Assembly (NCBI RefSeq): GCF_001513975.1
Contig: NZ_KQ947986.1
Coordinates: 62,001-126,000 of the forward strand
Direction of reading: 5' to 3'
DNA length: 64,000 bases
From: Streptomyces curacoi
Lineage (GTDB): Bacteria > Actinomycetota > Actinomycetes > Streptomycetales > Streptomycetaceae
The position numbers and the translations under genes were made by a program. The notes below the pieces were generated by a model that was given only the letters and a program-made list of their open reading frames with translations, did no database searches and had not been told where the DNA came from. Shown piece by piece: positions 36,759-44,693 of the stretch (position 1 is the stretch's first letter; every line of letters starts with the position of its first letter).

Positions 36759-36863
36759 TTGCACTACCTGTACGACGATCCGGCGGAGCGTGGAACGGTG
36801 TGGCTGCGGGTGGAGCCCGCGTCGCTCAGCGCGCAGGACCTGAGTTGCGTGGCCGCGCGCTGA
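36759..36863 (+). pseudogene. orphan coding fragment (gene relic), about 34 residues
   Basis: A frame ending in TGA at 36861-36863 encodes LHYLYDDPAERGTVWLRVEP and 15 further residues, with third-position GC as strong as real genes nearby. It has no start codon or ribosome-binding site in frame. It reads like the C-terminal remnant of a lost gene between usp and the hydrolase. I do not recognise the family. Confidence 0.35.
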
Positions 36864-36874
36864 GCCGACGGGCG

Positions 36875-37690
36875 TCAGAGAGAGCGCAGGAAGTCGAGGA
36901 GGATGCCGTTGAACTCCTCGGGCTTCTCCATGTTGGGGTAGTGCGAGGTGCCCTCGATCAGCACCGAGCGTCCGTTGCGGACGGTGCGGGCGTAGCGTTC
37001 CGCGTCGGCGATGAGGTCGGGCGCGTCGAGCGCACCGTTGACGGTGAGCACCGGGACGTCGATCTTCGGTACGCGGGACCAGGTGTCGGTCATGGGAACG
37101 TGCCAGTTCCGCTCGCCCGGCGTGTGCTTGGAGAGGGTGTGCAGGGCCATCTCGGTCACGCGTTCCAGGATGCCCGGGTCGACCTCGTCGGTCGTGCGCC
37201 GCGGACCTGCGACGGCCTGGCGGAACCCCTTCAGCCAGCCCTCGACGTCGCCCGAGTGCAGCATCCGGGTGGACTCGGCCATGAACTCCCGGGGCTGCGG
37301 GTCCGTGTACTCGAAGTCGCTGACCGACGCCCCGCTCAGCACGATCCCCCGGACCAGCTCCGGGTACTCGATCGCGGTGTCGCCGGCGATGCCCCCGCCC
37401 ATCGACACACCGACCAGGGCCGCGGGGCCCGCGTCGAGGTGGCGCAGCAGGTCGGCGAGGTCGTCGGCCCAGCGGAAGGGCTTGGTCGCGTTGGCGGTGA
37501 ATCCGTGGCCGCGTACGTCCACCGCGATGACGCGGTACTCGGCGGCGAGGGCAGGTATCTGGGCCTCGAAGACGCGATGGTCGACGAAGCCGGAGTGCAG
37601 CAGGACCACGAGGTCCCCTTGTCCGGCGTCGACGTAGGCGATGTCCCCGTCGGCAGATGCGAAGAAGCTGAGTTCCGAAGCAACTCTCAT
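36875..37690 (-). CDS. alpha/beta hydrolase
   Basis: 271 residues. The oxyanion strand is LVVLLHSGFVDHRVF, the nucleophile elbow GVSMGGG (Ser near 100), a late Asp in VNGALDAPDLI, and the catalytic His in EGTSHYPNMEKPEEF, so the triad is complete. The family includes 3-oxoadipate enol-lactonases, haloperoxidases and esterases; the substrate is not readable. The gene is divergent from a MarR regulator. Two identical 15-base elements that look like MarR operators begin right at its ATG, so it is almost certainly the regulator's target and may detoxify the inducing compound. Confidence 0.87.
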   Translation of the reverse strand: MRVASELSFFASADGDIAYVDAGQGDLVVLLHSGFVDHRVFEAQIPALAAEYRVIAVDVRGHGFTANATKPFRWADDLADLLRHLDAGPAALVGVSMGGGIAGDTAIEYPELVRGIVLSGASVSDFEYTDPQPREFMAESTRMLHSGDVEGWLKGFRQAVAGPRRTTDEVDPGILERVTEMALHTLSKHTPGERNWHVPMTDTWSRVPKIDVPVLTVNGALDAPDLIADAERYARTVRNGRSVLIEGTSHYPNMEKPEEFNGILLDFLRSL

Positions 37691-37738
37691 GACAACCAAG
37701 GTGTCATCTTTCCCGCAACTTGGCAACCAAGGTGTCAT
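37690..37738. promoter_or_regulatory. duplicated MarR-type operators between hydrolase and marR
   Basis: CAACCAAGGTGTCAT occurs twice, at 37693-37707 and 37724-37738, spaced exactly 31 bases (about three helical turns). Each lies in an inverted repeat: TGACA-N7-TGTCA at 37690-37706 for the first, CTTGG-CAA-CCAAG at 37719-37731 for the second. The first touches the hydrolase start codon and the second ends 9 bases before the marR GTG. Confidence 0.75.
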
Positions 37739-37747
37739 GATGGCGGG

Positions 37748-38221
37748 GTGAGCGATCTGGACAAGCCACTTCCCCCCGACGAACTCGGCCACCGCCTCAC
37801 CGAGGTCTTCGACCTGATCGGCCCCCTCTACCGGCGCGCCCTGCGCAAGGTCGAGCAGGGCGAACAGGTCGAGGGCGCCTCGGTCGGCGTGCGCACCGTG
37901 ATGGATCTGCTGCGCCGGCACGAGGCGCTCACGGTGCCGCAGATGGCGCGGGCCATGGCCCTGAGCCGGCAGTTCGTGCAGCGCATGGTCAATGAGGCGG
38001 CGGCCAAGGGCTGGGTGGAGATCACCCCCAACCCGGCGCACCAGCGGTCGTCCCTGATCCGGCTCACGGAGGAGGGCCGGGCCACCATCGCCGCGATCCT
38101 CGGCCGTGAGCACCACCTGAACCGGCAGGTCGGCGGCGACCTCACCGACGCCGAGGTCCGGGCGTGCGTCCGGGTACTGAGGGAGATGCTGAAGACCTTC
38201 GACCACGAGGACGCGGACTGA
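37748..38221 (+). CDS. MarR-family transcriptional repressor
   Basis: 157 residues from GTG 37748. The winged helix-turn-helix is VRTVMDLLRRHEALTVPQMARAMALSRQFVQRMVNEAAAKGWVEITPNPAHQRSSLIRLTEEGR; flanking N- and C-terminal helices form the dimer. MarR proteins leave DNA when they bind phenolic or other lipophilic ligands. The duplicated operators in the 57-base gap to the divergent hydrolase would let it repress both genes. The stop is 1 base from the stop of the convergent CapA gene. Confidence 0.9.
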   Translation: MSDLDKPLPPDELGHRLTEVFDLIGPLYRRALRKVEQGEQVEGASVGVRTVMDLLRRHEALTVPQMARAMALSRQFVQRMVNEAAAKGWVEITPNPAHQRSSLIRLTEEGRATIAAILGREHHLNRQVGGDLTDAEVRACVRVLREMLKTFDHEDAD

Positions 38222-38222
38222 C

Positions 38223-39371
38223 CTACTCCCCCATCACCAGCCCGTCCTTCCCCGCCCCCCGGCTCAGCACCACGTCACGGATCCGGTCCCGCACGCCGCG
38301 TACGTCCGCGCCCTGGGCGAGCGCCCGGTTGAGGTTGACCACGCGGCCGGCGTCGATGTCGAACAGCTGGGGGATGAACTCGGCCTTCGTCACTTCCCAG
38401 CGCCCGCCCGCCCGGCCGGGCGGTGTGAAGGTGAAGCGGGCGAGGGTGGACTGGTTGCCCCGCGGGTCCTGTACGCCCTGGTGGTTGTACATCGCGCCGG
38501 CGACCTGGTCGCCCATCCCGTAGACCACCCAGGTGCCGTTGACCTTCTCGTACGCCTGGGGGACGTGGGCATGGGTGCCGAGGATCAGGTCGATGACGGG
38601 TCGCTCGTCGTCACGGGCCGAGGTGAGTCCGCGGGCCAGGTTCAGCTGCTGGTCGTCGGGCGCGTCCTGCCATTCGGTGCCCCAGTGCAGCGACACGACG
38701 ACCACGTCGGCGCCGGCCGTCCGGGCGGCGCGGGCGTCCGCCAGGATCTTGGCCTCGTCGATGAGGTTGACCGCCCAGGGCTGCCCCGGCGGGAGCGGAA
38801 AGCCGTTGAGGCCGTACGTGTAGGCGAGGTGCGCGACCTTGGCCGGACCTGCGCGCAGCACCGTCACCTCGCGCGCCTCGCCCTCCGTGCGCGCCGTTCC
38901 GGCGTGCCGTACGCCTGCCTGGTCGAGGGCGTTCAGAGTGCGCAGGATGCCGGCGGCGCCGTCGTCGAGGCTGTGGTTGGAGGCCGTGGAGCAGCCGTCG
39001 TAGCCGGTGGCGGCCAGGCCCCGGGCGACCTCCGGCGGGGACTTGAAGGTGGGATAGCCGGTGTACTTGCCGTTCGCCCCGTACACGGTCTCCATGTGAC
39101 ACAGCGCCAGATCGGCGCGCGAGACGACGGGTTGGACGCCGGAGAGCATCGGGCGGAAGTCATAGCCGGAGCCGCCCGCGTCGTAGCGGGCACGGTCGAT
39201 GACCGAGGTGTGCGGGAGGACGTCGCCGGAGGCGACGAGCGTGAAGCCGCGCGGGCCCTTGACGGAGGGGCCCGAGCGCCCTGGGGCCTCGCGGTTGTGG
39301 GCCTGGCAGGCTGCCCCCGCGGCCAGGACGGTTGTCAGAGCGAGGGCCACAAGTCGACTGCGTGCAATCAT
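38223..39371 (-). CDS. CapA-family (poly-gamma-glutamate synthesis-like) lipoprotein
   Basis: 382 residues. The lipoprotein signal peptide ends LAAGAAC (Cys22). The CapA metallophosphatase-like domain shows LVASGDVLPHTSV, SRADLALCHMETVYG, STASNHSLDDGAAGILRTL, VVVVSLHWGTEWQ and LILGTHAHVPQAYEKVNGTWVVYGMGDQ, containing the metal-binding Asp, Asn/His and His residues. CapA proteins help make or export poly-gamma-glutamate in Bacillus, but stand-alone actinobacterial members have unknown roles. No capB or capC genes are nearby, so capsule synthesis is not implied. The ATG follows GGTGA. Confidence 0.8.
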   Translation of the reverse strand: MIARSRLVALALTTVLAAGAACQAHNREAPGRSGPSVKGPRGFTLVASGDVLPHTSVIDRARYDAGGSGYDFRPMLSGVQPVVSRADLALCHMETVYGANGKYTGYPTFKSPPEVARGLAATGYDGCSTASNHSLDDGAAGILRTLNALDQAGVRHAGTARTEGEAREVTVLRAGPAKVAHLAYTYGLNGFPLPPGQPWAVNLIDEAKILADARAARTAGADVVVVSLHWGTEWQDAPDDQQLNLARGLTSARDDERPVIDLILGTHAHVPQAYEKVNGTWVVYGMGDQVAGAMYNHQGVQDPRGNQSTLARFTFTPPGRAGGRWEVTKAEFIPQLFDIDAGRVVNLNRALAQGADVRGVRDRIRDVVLSRGAGKDGLVMGE

Positions 39372-39583
39372 CAGCTCACCCCGTGTGGTCGTATATACGG
39401 ACCAATAGGTACGAATCTGTGCCCACCCGCAAACAATCCGGCAACCTCCGTTAGCCCGTCCGGCGCGCCCCGGGATGCGGAAGGGACCGTTCGTCGAACC
39501 GTTCGCCGACGCGATCGACCGTCCGCCGCAGATCCGTGTGCGTGCTCTGTCCCGTCGGCAGCCGCCTGCGATGCCATACGGCC

Positions 39584-40129
39584 ATGACGGCCGGAACCAC
39601 CCTCACGAACGGGACGACCGCCGAGCACGAGCTCGCCGCACTGCAGCGCGAGCACGGCCGGCCCCTCTTCGCGCTGCTGCTCCGGCTCTGCGACGGCGAC
39701 CGGCAGCGGGCCGAGGACCTCGTCCAGGAGACCCTGGTGCGCGCCTGGCAGCATCCCGAGGCACTGCGCGCCGACGACTTCGACTCCGTACGGCCATGGC
39801 TGCTGACCGTCGGGCGGCGGCTCGCGATCGACGCGCGGCGGGCCCGGCTGGCACGCCCGCCGGAGGTCGGGGACGCGATCCTGGAGAACGCGCGGGTGAT
39901 CTCCGACCACGCCGAGCGGGCCGCCGAGATGCTCGATGTGCGCGAGGCTGTGAAGACACTCACTCCCGAGCACCGTGAAGTCCTGGTGCTCGTGTACTTC
40001 CAAGGGGCCAGTGTTGCGGAGGCCGCGGAAACCCTCGGTATTCCGCCCGGTACGGTGAAGTCCCGCGCTTACTACGCGCTGCGCGCCCTGCGCAGGGTGC
40101 TTCCGGGTTACGCGGCCGACCTGCGGTGA
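39584..40129 (+). CDS. ECF-family RNA polymerase sigma factor
   Basis: 181 residues. Region 2 is ALLLRLCDGDRQRAEDLVQETLVRAWQHP and the following WLLTVGRRLAIDARRA. Region 4 is LTPEHREVLVLVYFQGASVAEAAETLGIPPGTVKSRAYYALRALRR, with a clear helix-turn-helix. It should direct polymerase to a stress or envelope regulon. A zinc-binding anti-sigma gene lies 0.8 kb downstream with an unknown gene in between. The motif AACCTCCGT lies 141 bases upstream of this start and 132 bases upstream of the next gene and may be part of the sigma's own promoter. Confidence 0.9.
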   Translation: MTAGTTLTNGTTAEHELAALQREHGRPLFALLLRLCDGDRQRAEDLVQETLVRAWQHPEALRADDFDSVRPWLLTVGRRLAIDARRARLARPPEVGDAILENARVISDHAERAAEMLDVREAVKTLTPEHREVLVLVYFQGASVAEAAETLGIPPGTVKSRAYYALRALRRVLPGYAADLR

Positions 40130-40278
40130 AACCAATGGCTGAGTCAAACCTCCGTAAAGCGCCTTGCTGAAGACACCGGTTGAGTAATCGGCTGTCCTCA
40201 TCCGTGTTCCGGATTGGGCCCCCAGGGCCCGACGGCCCCGGGTCGGGCGACGCACTCACCGGAGGAAGGCAGGAAGGG

Positions 40279-40794
40279 ATGCTGCACAGAGGTCAAGAGA
40301 GCACGGACGGCACCGGCGGCGGTGAACTGACCGTCCCCATGGCGTGGTTGTACGCCGAGTACATCGCCGACGAACTGCTGCGCACCGGCGATCTCATGCC
40401 GCCGACGTCCTTCGAGTTCCGCGCCGGGCGTGACGCCCTGGCGCTGACCATCTTCCTGTCCGACACCGACGGCGAGCTCTCCGGCATCCGGGTCGTGACC
40501 CAGCTGGAGACCTGGCTGTCGCTGACGGCCTACGACCAGCCGTGGCAGGACTGGGTGCGCGAGCGCATGGCGGGCCTCGCGGCCGAGGCGGGCGAGTCCG
40601 GCGGGCCCGCGCCCGACCTGGAGCTGGCCGAGGCGGCCTGGCGCTGGCTGCAGGAGACCGAGCTGCTCGCACCCGATCTGAACGCGGTGCCGGGCGGCGG
40701 CGCGGTGGTCGGTGAGGACGAGGGGCCGAAGGTGTGGACGCCGGCGTGGCAGCTGGGGCTGCCGCTCGGACACCTCGCCATCCATCTTTTTTAA
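40279..40794 (+). CDS. uncharacterised soluble protein between sigma and anti-sigma genes
   Basis: 171 residues starting at the ATG in GGAAGGGATG; longer in-frame sequence upstream has no better ribosome-binding site. The protein is acidic, has no signal peptide or membrane helix, and contains VPMAWLYAEYIADELLRTGDLMPPTSFEFRAGRDALALTIFLSD, a stretch of aromatic residues in TWLSLTAYDQPWQDWVRERM, and a Trp-rich C-terminus. I do not recognise it. Its position inside a sigma/anti-sigma locus and a shared upstream motif suggest a regulatory or target role. Confidence 0.6.
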   Translation: MLHRGQESTDGTGGGELTVPMAWLYAEYIADELLRTGDLMPPTSFEFRAGRDALALTIFLSDTDGELSGIRVVTQLETWLSLTAYDQPWQDWVRERMAGLAAEAGESGGPAPDLELAEAAWRWLQETELLAPDLNAVPGGGAVVGEDEGPKVWTPAWQLGLPLGHLAIHLF

Positions 40795-40945
40795 GTTCTT
40801 TTCGCCTCGGACCAATCCTCGGCGCCGGCCGCTCCGAATCCTTTGGTTGCGATTCGGTGTGCGGCTTGAGTGATTCGACTGTCTGGTGCGTACCAGTGGG
40901 TGCAAGGAGTAACCCACCCCGCACCCAACGGCACGAGGATTCGGC

Positions 40946-41608
40946 ATGAGGTCCCTGGAGAGGCATCGCGACGTCGCCGCGTACGCGCTCGGCGTGCTGA
41001 ACGAGGCGGAGGCGTTCCGCTTCGAGGACCACCTCATGGAGTGTCCGCGCTGCGCGGCACACGTGACCGAGTTCGGGCCCGTCACCCGCCAGTTGATGCT
41101 GTACCGGCGGGCCACGCCCCGGTTCGTGCACCCCATGGCCAAGCCGGGCCCGCAGATGCTGAACCGGCTGCTCGAAGCGGTGGCGGTCCGCCATCGTGCC
41201 CGGCGCCGGCGCATGCTGTACGCCGTGGCCGCCTCGGTCGTGATCGCCCTCGCCGGGCCCGGCGTCGCGGTCATGGCGGGCGGCGACGACAGCGCCGTGC
41301 GGGTCGTGGCGGCGACCGACGAGCGGTCGGGTGTGTGGGCGCAGGTCACGACGGAGAACGAGGTCTACGGCAGCCAGGTGGAACTGAAGGTGAAGGACGG
41401 GGCCGGGCCGCGCGCCTGCCACCTCGTCGCCATCGGCCGGGACGGCTCGGAGGAGACGGTGACCAGTTGGTCCGCCGCCCACCACGACGCCCGTGAGAAC
41501 ACCATGACGGGCGCCTCGGCGATGCACACCGACGAGATCGTGCGCTACGAGGTGCGGACAGCGGGCGGGGAGCATCTGGTGACCCTGGAAGCCCCGTTGA
41601 GCCGCTGA
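40946..41608 (+). CDS. zinc-binding anti-sigma factor (ZAS, membrane-anchored)
   Basis: 220 residues. The ZAS motif is H29-x3-C33-x2-C36 (DHLMECPRC), the hallmark that binds the sigma factor. A single membrane helix (MLYAVAASVVIALAGPGVAVMAG) near 91-113 separates it from an extracytoplasmic domain of about 105 residues with beta-strand pattern (VWAQVTTENEVYGSQVELKVKDG). It should hold the upstream ECF sigma at the membrane until released by a signal outside. It is unusual that another gene separates the pair. Confidence 0.88.
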   Translation: MRSLERHRDVAAYALGVLNEAEAFRFEDHLMECPRCAAHVTEFGPVTRQLMLYRRATPRFVHPMAKPGPQMLNRLLEAVAVRHRARRRRMLYAVAASVVIALAGPGVAVMAGGDDSAVRVVAATDERSGVWAQVTTENEVYGSQVELKVKDGAGPRACHLVAIGRDGSEETVTSWSAAHHDARENTMTGASAMHTDEIVRYEVRTAGGEHLVTLEAPLSR

Positions 41609-41620
41609 TCCGGTGCCGGC

Positions 41621-42484
41621 CTACTTCAGCAGTCTCGACAGTCTGCGGTCCGCCAGCGGCTTCCCGCCCGTCTGGCAGGTGGGGCAGTACTGGAGCGAGG
41701 AGTCGCTGAAGGAGACCTCGCGGACGGTGTCGCCGCACACCGGGCACGGTTCGCCGGTGCGGCCGTGGACGCGCAGGCCGCTCTTCTTCTCGGCCTTCAG
41801 GCGTCCGGCCGCCACCCCGCGCGAACGCTCGACCGCCTCGGTGAGGGTCGTGCGCAGGGCCTCGTACAGCCTCGACGTCTCCTGCGGGGTCAGGGACGAC
41901 GCCAGCTTGAACGGGGACATCCGCGCCGCGTGCAGGATCTCGTCGCTGTAGGCGTTGCCCACCCCGGCGATGAGGCTCTGGTCGCGCAGGGCTCCCTTGA
42001 GCTGCCGGCGCTCGTCCTTCAGCAGCGCCGCGAACCGCGTCTCGTCGAAGTCGTCGGCGAGCGGGTCGGGGCCCAGGCGGGCCACGCCCGGGACCTGCCG
42101 CGGGTCCTGGACGACGTACACCGCGAGGCGCTTTTGGGTGCCCGCCTCCGTCAGGTCGAAGCCCGCGCCGGTCTCCAGGGCCACACGCAGCGCGAGCGGG
42201 CCCTTGCCGGGGCGGGGCATGCCGCTCGGGAGCTCGTCCTTCCAGTGCAGCCAGCCCGCCCGGGCCAGGTGGGTCACCAGGTGCGGGCCGTCCGCGGTCT
42301 CCACGTCGAGGAACTTGCCGTGCCGGTGCACGGCGGTGACCTCATGGCCCTCGACGGCGGTGACCGGCGGGTCGTACGTCTTCAGGACGCTGATCGCGAC
42401 GGGCAGCACGCGCACGATCTCGTGCCCGACCAGGTTCTCGGTCAGGAAGTCCTTGAGCGCTTCGACCTCGGGGAGCTCCGGCAT
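41621..42484 (-). CDS. Fpg/Nei-family DNA glycosylase/AP lyase
   Basis: 287 residues. The start MPELPEVE gives catalytic Pro2 and Glu3. A conserved Lys in HRHGKFLDVE, the helix-two-turn-helix with QSLIAGVGNAYSDEILHAA, and a C-terminal zinc finger (CPVCGDTV...YCPTCQT) complete the family architecture. It excises oxidised purines or pyrimidines and cuts the abasic site. The Lys-rich loop (RLKAEKKSGLRVHGR) before the zinc finger is typical of the actinobacterial Nei-like branch rather than classical MutM. It converges on the anti-sigma gene with a 12-base gap and is followed on the same strand by nothing closely spaced. Confidence 0.88.
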   Translation of the reverse strand: MPELPEVEALKDFLTENLVGHEIVRVLPVAISVLKTYDPPVTAVEGHEVTAVHRHGKFLDVETADGPHLVTHLARAGWLHWKDELPSGMPRPGKGPLALRVALETGAGFDLTEAGTQKRLAVYVVQDPRQVPGVARLGPDPLADDFDETRFAALLKDERRQLKGALRDQSLIAGVGNAYSDEILHAARMSPFKLASSLTPQETSRLYEALRTTLTEAVERSRGVAAGRLKAEKKSGLRVHGRTGEPCPVCGDTVREVSFSDSSLQYCPTCQTGGKPLADRRLSRLLK

Positions 42485-42515
42485 ACGTCCAGAGTGCCAC
42501 CGGAAACCGAAGTGC

Positions 42516-44603
42516 TCAGGTCCGTTCCGGCACCACGAACTCGCACCACACCGCCTTGCCGCCGCCGCGGGCCTCCACGCCCCACACGTCCGTGAGCAGG
42601 TCGACCAGGAGCAGACCGCGGCCGGAGACGCCCGACTCCCCCGCCTCGCGGCGGCGCGGCAGGGCGCTGGAGGAGTCCTCGACCTCGACGCGCAGCCGGC
42701 GCTCGGAGCCGGTGAGGACCCGCAGGGTCACGATGGCGGAGCCCTCGGTGTGCATCAGGGCGTTGGTGATCAGCTCGTCGGCGACCAGTTCGATCTCGTC
42801 GGCCCGCTCGGCGGCGCCCCAGGCGCGCACGGCGGCGCGGATCATGTGCCGGGCGCCGGTGAGGGCCTCGGGGTCGCCGGGGGCGACATGCTGCTGGAGG
42901 CGCCCGCCGGGCTGCGCGGCGTCCAGGAGGCGGCGGCGGAGCAGGAGCAGGGCCACGTCGTCGTCACCGCCGCGTTCGTCGGCCACGTCGATCAGGCGGT
43001 CCGCGAGGTCCCGTACGTCGTCCGGGCCGGTGGCGATGAGGGCGGTGAGGGTGTGCATGCCGTCGTCCAGGTCGGCGCCGGGCTGTTCGACCAGGCCGTC
43101 GGTGCACAGCAGGAGGGTGTGGTCGGCGTCCAGCTCCAGGGTGCTCACCGGGTACTCGAGCCGCCCGAACTCCGCGGACAGGCCGAGTGGCAGCCCGCCC
43201 TCGACCGGGACGCGCCGGCAGGCGCCGCCGGGCTCCCTGATCAGCGGGTCGATATGGCCCGCCCGGACCACCTGCACCACGCCGGTGGACAGGTCGGCCT
43301 CCGCGTACAGGCAGGTGGCGAAGCGGTCGGTGTCCAGTTCGTGCAGGAACACCGAGGCGCGGGCCATCACCGTGGCCGGGGTGTGCCCCTCGGCGGCGTA
43401 GGCGCGCAGGACGATGCGCAGCTGGCCCATGACGGCGGCGGCGTGGGTGTCGTGGCCCTGGACGTCGCCGATGACGGCACCGACCCGGCCGCCCGGCAGC
43501 GGGATCAGGTCGTACCAGTCGCCGCCGATGTCCCGGCCGAGGGCGCCCGCGGCACCGGCCGCGCGGTAGCGGACGGCGACGTCGGCGCCGGGGACGCTGG
43601 GGATGGTGCGCGGCAGCATGGCCTGCTGGAGGCCGGTGGCGAGGTCCTTCTCCTGTTCGTAGAACATGGCCCGCTGCAGGCTCTGCGCGATGCTGCTGCC
43701 GAGGGCGACGAGCACGTTGCGGTCCTCGGTGGAGAAGCCGTCGCGGTCGCTGTAGAGCAGGCCGATGGCGCCGATCGGCCGGGCCTGGGCGATCAGCGGC
43801 AGATAGGCGGCGGCGGTGATGTTCAGGTCGGTGATGTGCGGCCAGAGGATCGGGTAGCGGGCCGCGAACTCCTCCGGCGACTCGATGAAGCGCGGGGTGA
43901 GGGTCCGTACGACCTCGCTCATCGGGTACGGCTCGTCGATCCGGGTGACCAGGGTGCCGGGCACGAAGCTGCCCGCGGGGCCCTCGGCGACCAGCCGGAT
44001 CCGGCCGGCCTCGACCAGGCCCATGACCAGGCTGGTGGCGCCGAGGTGGGTCAGGCCGTGGGTGTCCTTGAGGACGTCGATGACGTCCTGGACGGTACGG
44101 GCGTGGGCGAGTGCGGCCGTGGTGAGCTGGACGACGTTGGTCTGCCGGCGGCGGGCCTCGTCCTCGGCCGCCTGTTCGCGCCGCTCCTCGCTCTCGGCGA
44201 GTTCGTCGGTGGCGTCCCGGACGATGCCGATGATGCGGCGGGGGCGGCCCGTCTCGTCGCGGCGTATGTAGCCCTGGGTGTGGGTCCAGCGCAGGGTGCC
44301 GTCGCGGCAGCGGATGCGGAAGTAGGCGCCGTAGTTCTCGCTGCCGTCCTTCATGGCCTGGGCGACCAGGCCGTCCAGCCGGTAGGCCTCCGGCGGCGGC
44401 ACCCGGACCGCCAGGGTCGCGGGGTGTCCGTCGAACTCGTCGGGGCGCAGGTCGAAGACCTCGTGGGCCTGGGCGTCCATGTGGAAGAGACCGGTGTCCA
44501 GGTCCCAGTCGAAGCTGCCCATGCGGTTGAGCGCCAGGATCGGATCCGGGTGGGCGGGCCAGTCGTCCGGGAGTGACAGGGCGCTCGCTCCCCGATCAAC
44601 CAT
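42516..44603 (-). CDS. PAS-GAF-SpoIIE phosphatase with C-terminal anti-sigma-type kinase domain
   Basis: 695 residues from the ATG behind AAGGTGG. The order is PAS (about 25-140, MGSFDWDLDTGLFHMDAQ), GAF (about 160-320), SpoIIE/PP2C phosphatase (about 340-560, GRDIGGDWYDLIPLPGG, VIGDVQGHD, LLCTDGLVE and GGDDDVALLLLRR for the metal-binding aspartates) and a HATPase_c RsbW-like domain (ELVADELITNALMHT, GRGLLLVDLLTDVWG). Streptomyces encodes many such fusions; they act in partner-switching control of sigma-B-like factors. No cognate antagonist gene is adjacent. The signal sensed by PAS or GAF is unknown. Confidence 0.88.
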   Translation of the reverse strand: MVDRGASALSLPDDWPAHPDPILALNRMGSFDWDLDTGLFHMDAQAHEVFDLRPDEFDGHPATLAVRVPPPEAYRLDGLVAQAMKDGSENYGAYFRIRCRDGTLRWTHTQGYIRRDETGRPRRIIGIVRDATDELAESEERREQAAEDEARRRQTNVVQLTTAALAHARTVQDVIDVLKDTHGLTHLGATSLVMGLVEAGRIRLVAEGPAGSFVPGTLVTRIDEPYPMSEVVRTLTPRFIESPEEFAARYPILWPHITDLNITAAAYLPLIAQARPIGAIGLLYSDRDGFSTEDRNVLVALGSSIAQSLQRAMFYEQEKDLATGLQQAMLPRTIPSVPGADVAVRYRAAGAAGALGRDIGGDWYDLIPLPGGRVGAVIGDVQGHDTHAAAVMGQLRIVLRAYAAEGHTPATVMARASVFLHELDTDRFATCLYAEADLSTGVVQVVRAGHIDPLIREPGGACRRVPVEGGLPLGLSAEFGRLEYPVSTLELDADHTLLLCTDGLVEQPGADLDDGMHTLTALIATGPDDVRDLADRLIDVADERGGDDDVALLLLRRRLLDAAQPGGRLQQHVAPGDPEALTGARHMIRAAVRAWGAAERADEIELVADELITNALMHTEGSAIVTLRVLTGSERRLRVEVEDSSSALPRRREAGESGVSGRGLLLVDLLTDVWGVEARGGGKAVWCEFVVPERT

Positions 44604-44693
44604 GGGGCCACCTTGCCAGGATTTGCCGGATTCTTCGACTGGGGCGACGGAACCGCTTTCGCTGAACACCGGGGACCACGTCTCCTGCGTCGG

